The notes below the pieces were generated by a model. That model was not told the origin of the DNA. It made no database searches and saw nothing but the letters and a program-made list of their open reading frames with translations. The position numbers were made by a program, and so were the translations under genes. This document shows, piece after piece, positions 11,397 through 24,200 of a DNA stretch of 64,000 nucleotides (position 1 is the first letter of the stretch; each line of letters starts with the position of its first letter). The DNA lies in assembly GCA_037576215.1 (NCBI GenBank), contig JBANDB010000014.1, forward strand, positions 1,364,001-1,428,000, in the 5' to 3' direction. The DNA comes from Armillaria gallica. Taxonomy: Eukaryota > Basidiomycota > Agaricomycetes > Agaricales > Physalacriaceae.

Positions 11397-13714
11397 TTAA
11401 TGCACAGAGTATTGGGGACGGGTCGACAAATTACTGCCATAAGGTGTTAGCTGGTCATACAATCTAGAATTCAAGAAGTGACATACGAAGTCCCATAACG
11501 TCCCGAAGGCATGTATGCCAGCCTCTTTACACCCCTCCATGATTTCAGTGTTGCCGACATAATTTGACGTTATGAAAACAACTGCGGGTGAACAATGAGC
11601 TAGAAAGCGATTTGATTCTCTTCGATCTTTTCATACCTTCGGCCCTGAATGAGACGTACACCTCTTTGAGTATCTTCATGGTGTCCGGTCGTCCGCCTCG
11701 CTCTTTGGTGTCCCAAAGGATGAATCTCTCTGGTTCAATATTCTTATGAATCAATCCGCTGATGGTGGGTCCGAATGTCTTCTCTTGGTCAGAACCTAAA
11801 TTACCAGACGGATCCGTCAATATATTCTGCGCGAAGGCGAAGACAAAGAAACTTGCCAATCCATATTAAGAACCTGAGTCGATGGCGTAAGTGGCGCCCT
11901 CACAAGCACAGCGCATGTACGCTTACCAGTTTGGAGACTGGATACAGGTTGAAAGAGCGGCACCAATCCCAGTGCCTGTGCAAACGCGGATGCCTCTCGT
12001 GTACAGCGTGGATGTGTTGGAAACACCTGCAAACTGTATAACCAGTCAGGAGAGTAACTGTCGTATTGGAACTTGTATTTACCTTGACTTGTCGTGTCCA
12101 CAATGTCCTCGGGGGGTCATTGACAAGACTCCTCGTAAAGTCCCCTTAACATAATCACGTCAGCTCATACCCTTTGGTAGTACTACAGCCAACATACCTT
12201 GCACTCCTGCTATCATATAATGGTACTTGGCTTTAGTGCCTTCCCTAAAAACTACTCAGTGCCAGGTCCTATTGCTAAAATTTTTGACTGACGAAATAAT
12301 CCCGAAGGCATGGTACTCCATTATTGACGACCGGCTAATCCTTCCTAGTAAGCCCTGTTGCATCCCCCTTTCGAAACGAATGATGGCAACCTTCGGTGAG
12401 GGCTTCACAGCAGAATAAGGATCGTTATGAGCGCTAATTAGAGACCGCAGTACGTACCAATTCGATGTCAACCTTGACTTCACGTACACATATCCAGGGG
12501 AGAGCAACGCTGTGATCAGAATATGCGTGATTAATAGCAGGATGAAAAATGCCATGGAACAAACATACAAGATAGTCATTCCTGCCGTAAACCAAAAATC
12601 TTGGTGTCGAATGAGAGCCACTCCGTCGAGATTCCATCGACGTGTGATGGGATCATAAGTATCACCAAGAATCACAAACGTCCCTACGATATTCATGTCA
12701 GTCATGACATCGCTGTCGCTGAAAATCAAAGTGTCCTTACATGTTGAAAGAAGACCGATCCAACCAGCAAATCGGTGGTGGCGTTCAAACACGCTACAAG
12801 GCTTGTTCAGGGTCACAGCAGTGGCAGATTCAGTTGAAATGGACGTACTTATGGTGTGTGTTTCTGACCCAGGGAAAAGCACTGAGCGCACTGATTATAA
12901 CAGCAGTATTGGTGACCACCCCCATGATGAGCACAGCGTCGTGCTGGACATTGAGAGTTCTGAACATGGTCACAACTTTGAACAGTAGCCAGATGCAGCC
13001 AGATAGTGCACAACCACTGTGGATACCACCGAGATGCTTGTGTTTATTTCAGTTGAATGAAATGAAATACAGTGACGAAAAACTACCCACCTGCAAGACA
13101 GAGGTGCAACCCAAACGCCACCAGATTGGTGTCCACTGTATGGTGCAAAGCTCAGATCGAATTCGAACGAATGTTCAGACGAATTATAACTGACCTTTGC
13201 GAAACAAAAGTTCACAACGAAATACAGGATTCGACCGAAAATTTCATTTCGCATCAAGATCGCGAAGTTGAGATTACCCACGACCATGGCGCCAGAGTAC
13301 TTGATGGCATAGGGAAAATGACCGGAGGCAGCTAGGGTTAAACCTATCATGTTCAACCCGAAAGTGAAAGTGAAAAACTTTCTGTGCACATCGTTAGTGT
13401 TTAAGAGTAAAAAAATATAGCAGTGACCTCTACCTGTACGTGTTAAACCACAAAGTCCACTTGATCCATAGCGATACCTTCTTCTTCGGCTTCGGCTTCG
13501 TCTTCGTCGGGGCCCTAAACTTGAAAATGGGACGGAGAGCGGTGGTGATGAATTTATTGTCGACCTTCTTCTCCAGGGTCACATTCTCAACCTTCTCAAC
13601 CTTCAGCACAGTTGCCTTCTCCTCGACACGAGAATCCTCTGATGGGGCAGCTTCCAGTGTCACATTGGACTCCAGCCCTAGCTCGGCGTCGGGTGGCGTT
13701 GCGTTCGAGGTCAT
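11397..13714 (-). CDS. TmpA-like multi-span membrane oxidoreductase-type protein
   Basis: Resembles fungal TmpA and the C-terminal membrane part of NPS10/NPS12-type NRPS-like proteins, a ferric-reductase-like FAD/NAD(P)-binding architecture. The start MTSNATPPDAELGLES (13714) is followed by an acidic/basic tail. Membrane segments include FTFTFGLNMIGLTLAASGHF, the conserved GGIHSGCALSGCIWLLFKV, and TNTAVIISALSAFPWVRN; then HHRFAGWIGLLSTW, the FAD-domain-like PSPKVAIIRFERGMQQGLLG and RISRSSIMEYHAFGII, then FAGVSNTSTLYTRGIRVCTG and GSDQEKTFGPTISGLI, ending with ITSNYVGNTEIMEGC and HAFGTLWDF. More than ten short introns are required; one (11796-11856) is GC-AG. No adenylation domain precedes it, so it is the stand-alone form. 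Electron donor and substrate are unknown. The last exon, after LWDF, is uncertain. Confidence 0.78.
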
Positions 13715-15193
13715 AGTTGCCAAAAGCAACGGCAGGACAGCTGGGGGGGGACCAGAACAAAGGGCAGGAATGACGAAAAGAGAGACCGGCTCTTTCTTAT
13801 ATGAACCATGGTCCTGGGCAATTGATGGCGGCTTACACGCGTTAGGTGCCAATGTCTTCCCGTTTAGAACGGTCTAACTACAAGAGGTGACCAAAAACTT
13901 CCGAGCTTCCTATAAAGTGGATTCAGCGAATCTCGGAAGCGTTGTGTACCGATTTCCGGTTTAATAACTTTCTCAGAGTGACTCGGTGTTGATTGAAGAA
14001 AATCTCTCCTAAAAGACTGTCGACGCGTAGCTTGGGTCGTCTCTGGAACCGTTGAATCGAACAACCCAACCTCTGTTCAGAGAGTATCTGGAGACACCAA
14101 GTGAGAAGGTTAATCTTAATGCGCAAGTTGCTATGCAAATACTTACCGTAGTATCGGGACTGAACCGCGTTGATGCACATGTAACGTACAGTCACGATTA
14201 TCACAAATATTATCTTCGCGTTATCGGGAGTGACTTTATAACACAATCTGACGTGTCATGGAAAATTTTCCTGGTGCTTAAATCGGAATGATTCTCATTC
14301 ATGTAACACAGGCAGAAATGGTGAGCCCAACGGCGGCCATGATTTACCGAACTTGCGTTGAATATCCATCTGCCATTCTATGGCGTGAGCCTTGTCAGAT
14401 TAATTGTGATAGACAACGGATATAACATAACTTTATACGCAGCTTGTGAGGCGCAAAGAAAACAATCACCTGGAAGTTCAAGACCAAGCGGGGAGAAGCA
14501 TACTGTCAGCGAAAAAGAAGTGATGGGAACGCGACGCCGGTTGCTTAATAAGGTAGCCGAACATCCACAATCCCACCTCCCCGCAATCTTTCGTGCCCTG
14601 AATTCTCGAAGTCACAAGGAGGGATCTGCTGTAACTATCGTTATTTATCAGGAACCATCCGTTCGGCTCCACCTCACGCGAAATACTCAGAGCATGTTTT
14701 CAAGTTCGAGGGAGAGCCATTATCCGAATGTCGTGTAAGAAATATATTTAGCAAACTATACCGCGATAGAGTCAGGCACACGTACATTTTCCCTGGGTCG
14801 GTTGCAAAGCACATATCCGACAACACCAAAATGCGGGCCGCTAATCAAAGATACTTACATTTACTCGCGTTCATGATGATGCAATAGGCAGCGCTGCCGA
14901 AAGTCATGAGGAGCAAGGAATATTTTGGCGAAAATGAAACCTGCTCGACGAAGGTTCCGATCATCTATAAGTACCGACAGTTTGCCGGGTCCGCTGTCTC
15001 GTTCCGGCGCCACGACTTTTGGGCGTCTAGCTTCGCTATAGTACGCGTTTGGACCGGTTTGAACCCACACCAATGCTCAGGATCTCCATCAGATACCGGT
15101 TAGCAATCAACCCCGCTTTTGATATCCAGGGAAATAAGGAAACATACAAGACCAATAACTTAGATACGACCTACAACCATAAGGTCTATTATA
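13715..15193. other. Gene-poor interval with possible membrane-protein fragments
   Basis: No family was recognised. On the minus strand a short ATG exon near 14977 reads MIGTFVEQVSFSPK then YSLLLMTFGSAAYCIIMNAS, followed by a GT donor; further down another hydrophobic piece (AKIIFVIIVTVRYMCINAV, about 14190) and a basic C-terminal-looking piece near 13900 occur. On the plus strand an ATG-less frame of about 110 codons (14549-14889) overlaps the first. These could be exons of an unrecognised gene or chance frames. Confidence 0.25.
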
Positions 15194-17484
15194 TCAACTC
15201 TGTGACGTGTCCACGAACTCCCGCAAATCAGCTAAATGCCGAGAAACTTCACTCTTGAACATGGCAATATCATTACTATTTTTGATGATAGCACGAACGG
15301 TTGCCTCTTTCAGTCGAGAGACTTTCTCCACCTGCTCTTGATATCTGATATATGTCAAAGATGACTCAGTGGAGCGCTTGACAAGGGTGTAGGACAACTT
15401 ACTTGAATTGTAAGCCGGTCAGTCGGGTGTTGACACCCATGCCATTGGCCAGCGCGGCAGTTCTAGCGTGGGCTAGTTCTCGTTCTACTCGGGTTGCTTC
15501 ATTGCTGGCAACGAGTGCTTCTTGTTGCGCGGCCTATGTTGTCCCACTTAGACAATGAATTGGTCAAATGAATAACTTACATCTCTCAAATCCTCTGCTT
15601 GTTCATGGAGGCTAACGACCTTCTTCTCCACTTCTGTTGTCTCAAGGTCAAGATTCTCGCATTCCGCCATGAGTTGATCCAACTCATTATCGACCTTGAT
15701 CCGCTCGCTCTCAACAGATGCGCGCTCGGACCGCTTGGATTCTGCGACACTGTTGAGGGTAGGCCTAATGACCTTCCTGATCTCGGCACCCTTTAAAAGT
15801 TGGGTAGGATTAGAAGCGGCGGTGTTCAGTTCCAGCATGAGGTCGACGCCTTCAAAAGGCGGCGGTAGTGGTGGCAGAAGCTCCAAAGAGGAAAGTAGAT
15901 TGACATATGCATCCAGAGCCTCCTCCGTAGCTGCAGCCCGATTCGTGACGTTGACTTCTAAATTCAAGACAGCCCGATGAGTCTCGGCGATCTTTTGTCT
16001 GAGGTCCTCTAGATTCCTCGAGAGTGTTTCGTGTTCCGTTGTCATGCGACTGACTTCCTCAGGAGACAGATTTTGCGTCTTGACAATATCCGAAAGCCTC
16101 TCCTGCTCCATTTTCATTTGGATCAGACTTTCATCTGGAGACGTTGATGAGCATGATGTCAAGACCTTGTCAATCGCTTACCTTTTCTTGCAAGTTCCGT
16201 CTTCTCTTGAGCAATGAAGTCGATCAATTTCTTCTTCTTGACCTCATAAAGCTGAAGGATCTTCTGAAATTTCTCATTGTCACCCTTCAACAAGCCGTTC
16301 TCGTCTTGGGCTTTCGCGATTGGGGCCTGAAAGACCATTGAATTTTATACGCATAAATGGAGACATACACGCACGGCAGAGCTTTTCAGTTTGTCGTACT
16401 CAATCGTCGCATCGTCCAGCTGCTTTCTCAGTTGCTCCAGATCATGCTGTACCCGTTCATTCTTTTTAGCTAAATTATTCATCGTGAGATAGGACGAATG
16501 GTTAGTTCTATGATCTTACCATAGCGCTCTTCCAAAGTCTGCTTGGGCTCGACCATCAGGTCTCTGCTGTCTTCGTCACTGCTGTCTAGCCAAAGGGAAT
16601 AGGCCTGCTCGGCAAAGTCGTACGCAAGCGCAGTGTGATCCATTGGGTCGTCAAATTCATCCGGAATATCAGAGCTAATTTGGAGAGTGGGATGTCCACT
16701 CGCTAGATAATGGTTCCGCATCTGATGGCTATGAGTCAACGGAAGACATCGTGATCCAGCCTTGCTTACTTGGCATAGTTGCACTAACCAATGGAGAATA
16801 CCTAGAAGAGATGGCCACGAGTGCATACTGGCGGGTGCGGCCAGCCATTTGTTATCAATTTGGGATACATAAGGGTATTTCAGATACTTGAGGGCTGGTA
16901 TGAACTGTTCTTGTATTGAAGCCTTGGGGTTCAGGGATACGACGCGTCTAAGGAAAGCACCAGGTAGTCGAAGATGGCTCGAAAGTCCTTCCCTTGAATG
17001 TTGATCAGCGTATTCATGGTTATTGTTTCGTGACCCGCATTCTGGAAGAAGTCTAGTATATCATGGCGCATCTTGGCTTGGTAGGCTTTGTCGCGTAGGG
17101 GACGAGTGTCTTTCGTCGTTTGGCTGTTTGATGGAGCCCCACCGATGGCTCCAGGAGGCCATACAGACGTACGACGAGCACTGCTACAGTAAGGCACGCA
17201 AATATAAGAACGGAAACAAAGAGAGTATTAGCTACGCACTTGTTCAATGGTGTCCTGCCCGGTGGCTTGGATGCGCTTTGAAGAAGAGGGTTCTGTGGTG
17301 GATATAGAGATTGCCGGTTATTCGGGCGGGATATGTAATGAGAAGTGTATGGAGTTTGAGCTGGCCTGGCGAGAGACGCACGTAGGTTGGGGGTAGGCTT
17401 GTTGGCTATCGACGGAAGAGGTATTCCAGACCGTCCAGCTGTAGGTTCAAGAGACTGCATAACAGACCGACGACGGGGATCCAT
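15194..17484 (-). CDS. NDC80: Kinetochore protein Ndc80 (HEC1)
   Basis: Outer-kinetochore microtubule-binding subunit of the Ndc80 complex. It starts MDPRRRSVMQSLEPTAGR; the long basic, disordered N-tail contains LASLAR-like repeats and ends at the calponin-homology domain (KAYQAKMRHDILDFFQNAGH, IQGKDFRAIFDYLVLSLD, ALKYLKYPYVSQIDNKWLA, HSWPSLLGILHWLVQLCQ). The C-terminal two thirds are coiled coil, for example LEERYAKKNERVQHDLEQLR, EKFQKILQLYEVKKKKLIDF and ESERIKVDNELDQLMAECEN, interrupted by the proline-rich ELLPPLPPPFEGVDLM (loop-like). The C-terminus MFKSEVSRHLADLREFVDTS is the dimerisation end. Around seven short introns rejoin in frame. It lies divergently 162 bp from MOG1. Confidence 0.92.
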
Positions 17485-17646
17485 GGCGAAGAAATGCGCC
17501 AATAACGACGCGTCTGGTGGTAGCAAAGGGCAACCCTAGATGTGACTGTGACAGTATCGCGTTCGTCACATATCACGTGAAATATCGGAGCCGCAATCCG
17601 GCATCCGGCATTACAGTCGTGACTACGGATTGCCTTTAACCTAGCC

Positions 17647-18285
17647 ATGAGTGTCCGCGAACTATTTGGCGGTGCCATTACTGCAATCACCCCCAGAAAT
17701 CTTATCGATGCGTCGTCAGTTGCCCATTCTCGCTTTCTGACTTTGCGTCATTCCAATCGTTCAACCACTAGGGATATTCGCCAAGTTCCAGACACCCAAG
17801 AGGTGTTCCTCTACCCCGACTCCAGCATCAGCATCATTGTAGAAATTCTCCAGAGGGTCGATCCCCCAGATTTCCACGATGCCGCCAAGTGAAGTCCTTG
17901 CAACAGAACATCCCCTTCATCATCTTGATTATCGGCACAGATTTCATTTTGACTCTCTCGCCCACGATAATAATGCCCTTCAGAGCAACGTAGAGTCAGT
18001 GGATGTCATTCCAAACGATAGAGGAGACAGAACACCATCCGCCATTGTCCTCTCTGGACATCAGGTAGTTCGCAAATTCAATCAAGCGACGCCAGATCAG
18101 GTTCTTGTCCTGATGGCCCTCTATCGTGTAGAGGAAAAGGGAATTGACTTGGTTGTCACGTTCAATGTACCCCTTCAATCCAATGATGGGGGGGAAGTGG
18201 GAGAATCTGGTCGTGATATAGCACGAACTCAGTTCGATACACTTGTCGGTCCTTGACTATTGTTGACTTTGGGCTCTTCGCCTAG
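17647..18285 (+). CDS. MOG1: Ran-binding protein Mog1, with a frame break near the end
   Basis: Nuclear import factor that binds Ran GTPase and promotes nucleotide release. Exons 17647-17714, 17772-17888 and from 17941 give MSVRELFGGAITAITPRNLI, DIRQVPDTQEVFLYPDSSIS, IIVEILQRVD, and FNQATPDQVLVLMALYRVEE, matching the family along its length. As read, the protein stops at 18254-18256 (...DTLVGP). One base out of frame the sequence continues SLTIVDFGLFA then TAG at 18283-18285, which is the expected Mog1 ending. A single missing base around 18246-18249 (GTCGGTCC) explains this: either an assembly indel or a real truncating mutation costing about 10 residues. Confidence 0.85.
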
Positions 18286-18483
18286 GTCATCATCTTCAAT
18301 TCGGCGAGTACGTAGATCATCATTATTCAAACGCAAGGTTTCCCACAGACGGAACCGCTACAGCACATTCTCATCAACTCAATGAAAGGTAAATATTAGT
18401 ATAAAAGGCATAGGTATAGTACAGCTAAAAATACAGTTCTGCACATTTAAACAAGAGAGTTGGCACTAAATGATACCCACGAT

Positions 18484-20076
18484 TCAGTGGTCATCCAATT
18501 GCTCTTCGGCTTCCGGCTCTTCTACGATTCGCTCTGCAGCGGCGGCTTTCGCTTTCGCTTCCTTCTTTCGTTTCGCTGACGCCTTCAGTTTTTCCCACTG
18601 ATCGCGGAATTTGACGATCATTGCTTTCTGTAAATTTGCGGTGTCATGGAAAAGACCAGTGCCATATCACCGGTAGGTTACTCACATGCTTCTCGTTCTC
18701 TACCCGCATAGCCCGGAGGTCATCTTCGAGTTCCTTGACCCGACGGGCATATTGGGCTTCGCGTGCAGTATGATAACCCGGTATTGGGAGAGGTGCCGGT
18801 ATATGCGGGTTAAGATCCATTGCCGTACGCTGCAGATTCACAGATGTACCCATTGCTCGTTGAGCCTTAAGGGGGGGTCAAAGATATGACAGAACCTTTA
18901 AGCCGGGTCAACGTACGACTTCTTTTGTTGCTTGATATATGCTGTCCCGGAGTTGAATGTCTTGTTCCTTTCTTATGGCCATGGCTTTTTCCGCAGCCTC
19001 TAAACGCCGCCGCAGAGTTTCTACTTCCGTTTTCAGTCCGACATTCTCTTTCTTCAGTGCAACGTGTGAGAGCTCTGAGTCAGACGGTATGAGGAAGAAG
19101 GATTCGGACAATTCGTCGCCTATGATTATATTACTTGACAGAGTTCCAGGCAAACCAATCAGGCTTACCTTCATCAAATATCTCTTCGCCAAATTCTTCT
19201 GTTGAGGTAGCTTTTATTGAACCCAGTGTCAACTTGCTGGGCTTGGAGGGAGAATGATGTACTTCTTTGGACATTCCGGGAAGCCCGAGTCGTCTTGTCA
19301 ACCTTACCACCATGGGTTCCTCGTCGCTGCTAAGACTGGAATCCCTGTTCAGTCCTCTGTGAATAGGTGGCGTAGTAATTCTCGGGGGTGTGGCAACAGT
19401 ATCGGTAAAGCCTAAAGGTGTACTCGCAAATGCGACTGCTTCCGAGTGCTGGTCAAATTTGGCCTGTACAAAATTCCACCAGTTATTGAAGGCGTCGCCT
19501 GGATCCGACTGAAAAAGCAATGAGACAACGTTCAGCAATTGCAGTAATTGCTTACACGCTGACCACCTAGGAGCATGAAAGATTCATCGACGGTGGCCTG
19601 CAAGTCAGCAGTGTGCCTTTGAGGAGGTGGTGAAGAGTTCCGTGAAAAATCGGCGACAAAATTGGGGGTGGTTGAGAGCTTTGGCATGTCGCGTTTCTGA
19701 GGAACAAGTGGATCCTTTCCATCCTCCCTGAGCTTCTCTATTCTCCTCTCGAGCTCGCTAGCAGCCTTCCGGTGTTCGTTGTAGAGCATTTGAAGTGTGC
19801 GCTTAGCCTAATCCATGCCAGATCAATTGAGAGCTGTAATATACAGAAGGGTACAAACTGAATCATCGGTACTCCTTTCTACGGCAGCAAGATATGCTTC
19901 TGCAGCTTTCGAATGCTCCTCTGCGGCTGGAATGAGTAGCCCATTGTTGAGAAAGTCCTCTGCATTGGCGGCATGCTGGTGCGCCTAGTAATATAGAGGA
20001 CGCCAATGAGAGTCAAATGAGGAAACGAATTGATGAAGAGGTTTACAGTGTTCATTGGCATGTCAATCTGAGGCAT
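18484..20076 (-). CDS. MIT-domain coiled-coil protein (NRBF2/Atg38-like)
   Basis: An N-terminal MIT-type helical bundle and a C-terminal coiled coil, the architecture of NRBF2/Atg38, a subunit of the autophagy PI3-kinase complex I. The start at 20076 reads MPQIDMPMNT, spliced to AHQHAANAEDFLNNGLLI, PAAEEHSKAAEAYLAAVE and LQMLYNEHRKAASELERRIE (MIT). The middle is serine-rich and contains GQRSDPGDAFNNWWNFVQAK. The end has two coils, ELSHVALKKENVGLKTEVET and YARRVKELEDDLRAMRVENE, then a basic/acidic tail KKEAKAKAAAAERIVEEPE. Introns rejoin in frame at each step. The assignment is by architecture; other MIT proteins are not excluded. Confidence 0.65.
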
Positions 20077-20335
20077 CGTGCATGAGTAGTGGTGAATGAA
20101 GGTAATGCGACTCGACGGTGAGCACAAGTCTGGATGTTACCATATATAGGTTGCTACACCGGAACCAAGTCAAACATTATTCTCAGTGTGAACACATTGG
20201 CTCAGTAGGCGCCAAGCACCGGCTAACGAGTCAAGATCGAGGTATCTCAAGTTCCGAAACACAGCCCCTCCTCCCCTATCTTAAAATAATAAAAGCTAGG
20301 ATAACGATCCCCGACCATGCTCCATTGTTCCCTCG

Positions 20336-20987
20336 ATGAACCACATTCCAATAGTCGAGCACAGAGAGGTGGCTCGCGACGGTGAGGTACGAGTCGTTAC
20401 CTTGATGCTAGCGCCATCCTCACACAACTGCTAGGTGACACTCAGCAAGGCGGACATACCATCAAAGAGGAGAGTGCGAATAGTAGACTTCGTGCGTCAT
20501 GTCCCTGAAAATTCTGACAGATACTGATCATCGACATTGACAGATATCAAGACCAGCAAGGGCATCTCCGCGAGATTTTCGGGGGGACAAGCCAGGCAAA
20601 CGGGAGAAGAGCTTCCATCTCATACTTGGCCGCCATAGCAGGACGCAGATGGATCCAGAAGGTACGGGGAGACGCAGAATACATTCTAGGCGCTCCTCTT
20701 GGGCCAGAAATCCAACTGCACTAGTAATCCAGACGGAGGAGACTCGGTTATTCAATCCTTTTGGCGACGCAGAGCCATCGGGGACCACACCACGTGTCCC
20801 ATTGGAGAGGGATCCCTTCCTAGAAATAGGTATGCGCAGCGTGGATGCTGTTCAGAAGCCGATATATTCGGCGCCAATGGAGATGGCCAGTCCGAGTCAA
20901 GTGGAAATCGTGGATCCATCCAAACATTTTATTCCTGTCGACCTTGGGACAGTTATTGACAAACAAGACATGGAAACGGACATATAA
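20336..20987 (+). CDS. Hypothetical basic protein, three exons
   Basis: Unrecognised. ATG 20336 gives MNHIPIVEHREVARDGE; a GT-AG intron follows (about 20387-20434), then VTLSKADIPSKRRVRIVDF; a 52-nt intron starting GTGCGT and ending GACAG; then one long open exon with RPARASPRDFRGDKPGKREK, RTQMDPEGTGRRRIHSRRSS, TRLFNPFGDAEPSGTTPRVP, ending VIDKQDMETDI. The first two thirds are strongly basic, the rest acidic/proline-rich, with no membrane segment. The in-frame joins support a real gene, but splice sites are provisional and the product is probably largely disordered. It is divergent from the MIT-domain gene, about 260 bp apart. Confidence 0.45.
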
Positions 20988-21249
20988 GCCTGAATGTAGA
21001 TACTCCTTACCTTAGTACAATCTAATAATAGCCCGATTCTGGAAAATCTAATGAGGCTGTGTGATCAGAAAATTGACCCGGATCTTGCCAGATATGGAGC
21101 TTCCGGATGTCTTGTTGGCAACCGAGGCCCTTGACTAAGCGAGGCTAACAGTCGACGCTCACGACGTCGACCACAGCGCTGGTCTCTTTCTCTATTTCTC
21201 CCTTTCCAAGCATCTTTGTTTCTTTCTCTCCCGTCGTCCTGAATTAATC

Positions 21250-24200
21250 ATGCCTGCTCCTCCGGGGCCGCTGTGAGTGCTTTCTTGCAATCACAGCCTT
21301 TACAGCACCGTATTCACTTTGCTACAGTAGGAAGAAGATAAGAGTAACGGGTAAGAGGACTCGCGCCCTTCTACCACTTCTGCGCTCATGATATTGCCTT
21401 TACTTTTTGCTAGTCGTTGCTGCAGACGGGCTTTCCAAACGAGATGTCTTCCGCCTCCCGGACCCCTTTGCTGTTATCACTGTTGACGCTGAACAGACGC
21501 ACACGACGAGTGTGATGAAGAAGACGCTAAATCCGTATTGGAATGAGAGTTTCGATATGTTAGTGTTGTCTGTGATTTTTTCGTGTATTTAGCTGACTAT
21601 GCCATATAGCACGGTAAAGGACTCATCTGTCGTCGCAGTCCAGATATTCGACCAGCGCAAATTCAAGAGAAGGGACCAGGGCTTTCTAGGTGTTGTTAAC
21701 GTGAGAGTCAGTGACGTTCTTGATCTTGACATGGGCGGTCACGGTGCGTCTGTCCTGCCGAAAGACCTATTCATTTTCCCATACTCGTTCCCTAGAAATG
21801 CTAACGTTGGACTTGAAAAAATCCAATGACAATCTTGTGGTCCACGGCAAACTCATCATCTACCTGTCGACGAATATCAACCAGCCCATCAGCAACCCTG
21901 GGCCATCGCAAGTGTCCGGCCTGAGCAGCGCCTTTGCCGACATGGGTTTGAATAATTCGCCCTCCGCGAGCACATCGAACTTGGCGCTACCAGGGCCCTC
22001 GGGTTCTCTTTCCCGTGCCTCGAGTTCCCACGCCACAGGGGTAGATACCAACAACCCTGCACCCGTTTCGATGCCCACTCCTTCTCCAGCACCGTCTCCG
22101 GACGCTGAGCAGCCCCTTCCATCGGCTCAATCCCCCACCTCTTCTTCTCGCCCTACAAGCTCTATTGGTCCCGGCACTTCTCCAGCCACCGCCACGGCTC
22201 CTTCCAATACCAGCACCGCCCAGGCGCCTGCGTCTGGGGGTGCTTCGGCAACAAACAATCAGATGCGGAACTTCAATCCCAATGTTGATCAATATGGTCC
22301 TTTGCCACCAGGTTGGGAACGTCGTATCGATCCGTTAGGCCGCACGTACTATGTCGATCACAACACTCGCACTACCACCTGGAATAGGCCCTCTGCGAGT
22401 GCAGCTGTCAATACTAATACGCAAGAGGGTGAAACCAACGCTGCCCGTGATCAGCATTCCCGTCGTATCCTTGCCGATGACCTCCTTGAGGCAAACAACA
22501 GCAGTACCAATGTTTTCCGCAACACTAGTGCTACGGCTGCTGCTGCTCCTGCTGCTCAGAATGCCCCTGCAGCGATGGCGGCCGCAAACAACACCACCAC
22601 GCCAGGATCAGGTCAACTTCCCAATGGTTGGGAGGAACGGTTCACGTTGGAGGGCCGGCCTTATTATGTCGATCACAACACTCGGACAACAACCTGGGTT
22701 GATCCTCGCCGACAGGCAATCATCCGGGTGATGGGACCCAATGGCCAGGGACCCGCTCTACAGCCCCAAGCGATATCTCAACTAGGTCCTCTTCCGTCAG
22801 GGTGGGAAATGCGTCTCACCTCCACAGCCCGTGTGTATTTCGTCGACCATAATACGAAGACCACGACATGGGATGATCCACGTTTGCCATCCACCCTTGA
22901 TGCCAACGTACCACAATACAAGCGTGACTTTAGGAGGAAGCTTATCTACTTCCGCAGTCAGCCTGCCATGCGTGCTCAGCCGGGCAATTGCCAGATCAAG
23001 ATTAGGAGAAACCACATTTTCGAAGACAGTTATGCTGAGATCATGAGGCAGACTCCCAATGACCTGAAGAAACGACTGATGATCAAATTTGACGGCGAGG
23101 ATGGTCTGGATTATGGTGGCCTGTCAAGGTTCGTAAACTTTATATTCAATCTGGGAATAAGGTCCTCACGCGTGAATGCACAGAGAATTCTTCTTCCTGC
23201 TGTCTCACGAAATGTTCAACCCATTCTATTGTCTATTTGAATACTCCGCGCACGATAACTATACCCTCCAAATTAATCCTGCTTCAGGCGTTAACCCCGA
23301 ACACTTGAACTATTTCAAGTTTATCGGACGATGCTTAGGTCTCGGTATTTTCCACAGGAGATTCTTGGATGCCTACTTCATTGTCAGTTTCTACAAGATG
23401 ATTCTGAAAAAGAAGGTAACTTTGTCCGACTTGGAAAGTGTAGATGCGGAATTACACCGTGGCATGACGTGGATGCTGTAAGTCGCTTGATTATATTTCT
23501 TTACTCGAAATTGAACCTATCGTGACGCAGGGAAAACGATATCACCGATGTCATCGACGAAACGTTCACTACCACTGAGGAACGCTTCGGTGAAATGGTC
23601 ACTATCGAGCTGAAACCTGGTGGTGCAGATGTCCCAGTCACACAAGACAACAAGAAGGAGTATGTCGAGCATGTCGTCGAGTACCGCATCTCCAAGCGAG
23701 TCAAAGAGCAGTTCGAAGCATTCATGTCCGGATTCAGCGAACTGATCCCCCAAGATCTCATCACTGTGTTTGATGAACGGGAGCTCGAGCTTCTCATTGG
23801 TGGAATGTCAGAAATTGACGTGTACGATTCACTTACCTTTACTGTCTTAGCTTTGTACTAACTCTTACTTAGGGACGATTGGACCAAGTTCACCGATTAC
23901 CGCGGCTACGAGATGAATGATGAAGTCATTCAATGGTTCTGGAAATGTGTTCGTAGCTGGCCGCCCGAACGCAAGTCGCGCCTGTTACAGTTTGCTACTG
24001 GGACATCGCGTATACCTGTCAATGGTTTCAAAGATCTCCAAGGATCTGATGGACCTAGGCGGTTCACCATCGAAAAATCGGGTGATCCTTCGCAGCTTCC
24101 TAAGAGCCATACGTGTTTCAATCGTATAGATCTCCCTCCATATAAAGACTATGCCAGTTTAGAGCAGAAGCTCACTTTGGCGGTAGAGTGAGTACTTCAG

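Noticed and set aside
14549..14889. Plus-strand open frame of about 110 codons
   Set aside because: No ATG, no recognised family, and it overlaps equally plausible minus-strand pieces.
21711..21770. Alternative start of RSP5 within the large exon
   Set aside because: The upstream C2-domain exons join in frame and are conserved, so the gene starts at 21250.
22351..22731. Open frame inside the RSP5 linker/WW region
   Set aside because: Out-of-frame shadow of the WW-domain exon.
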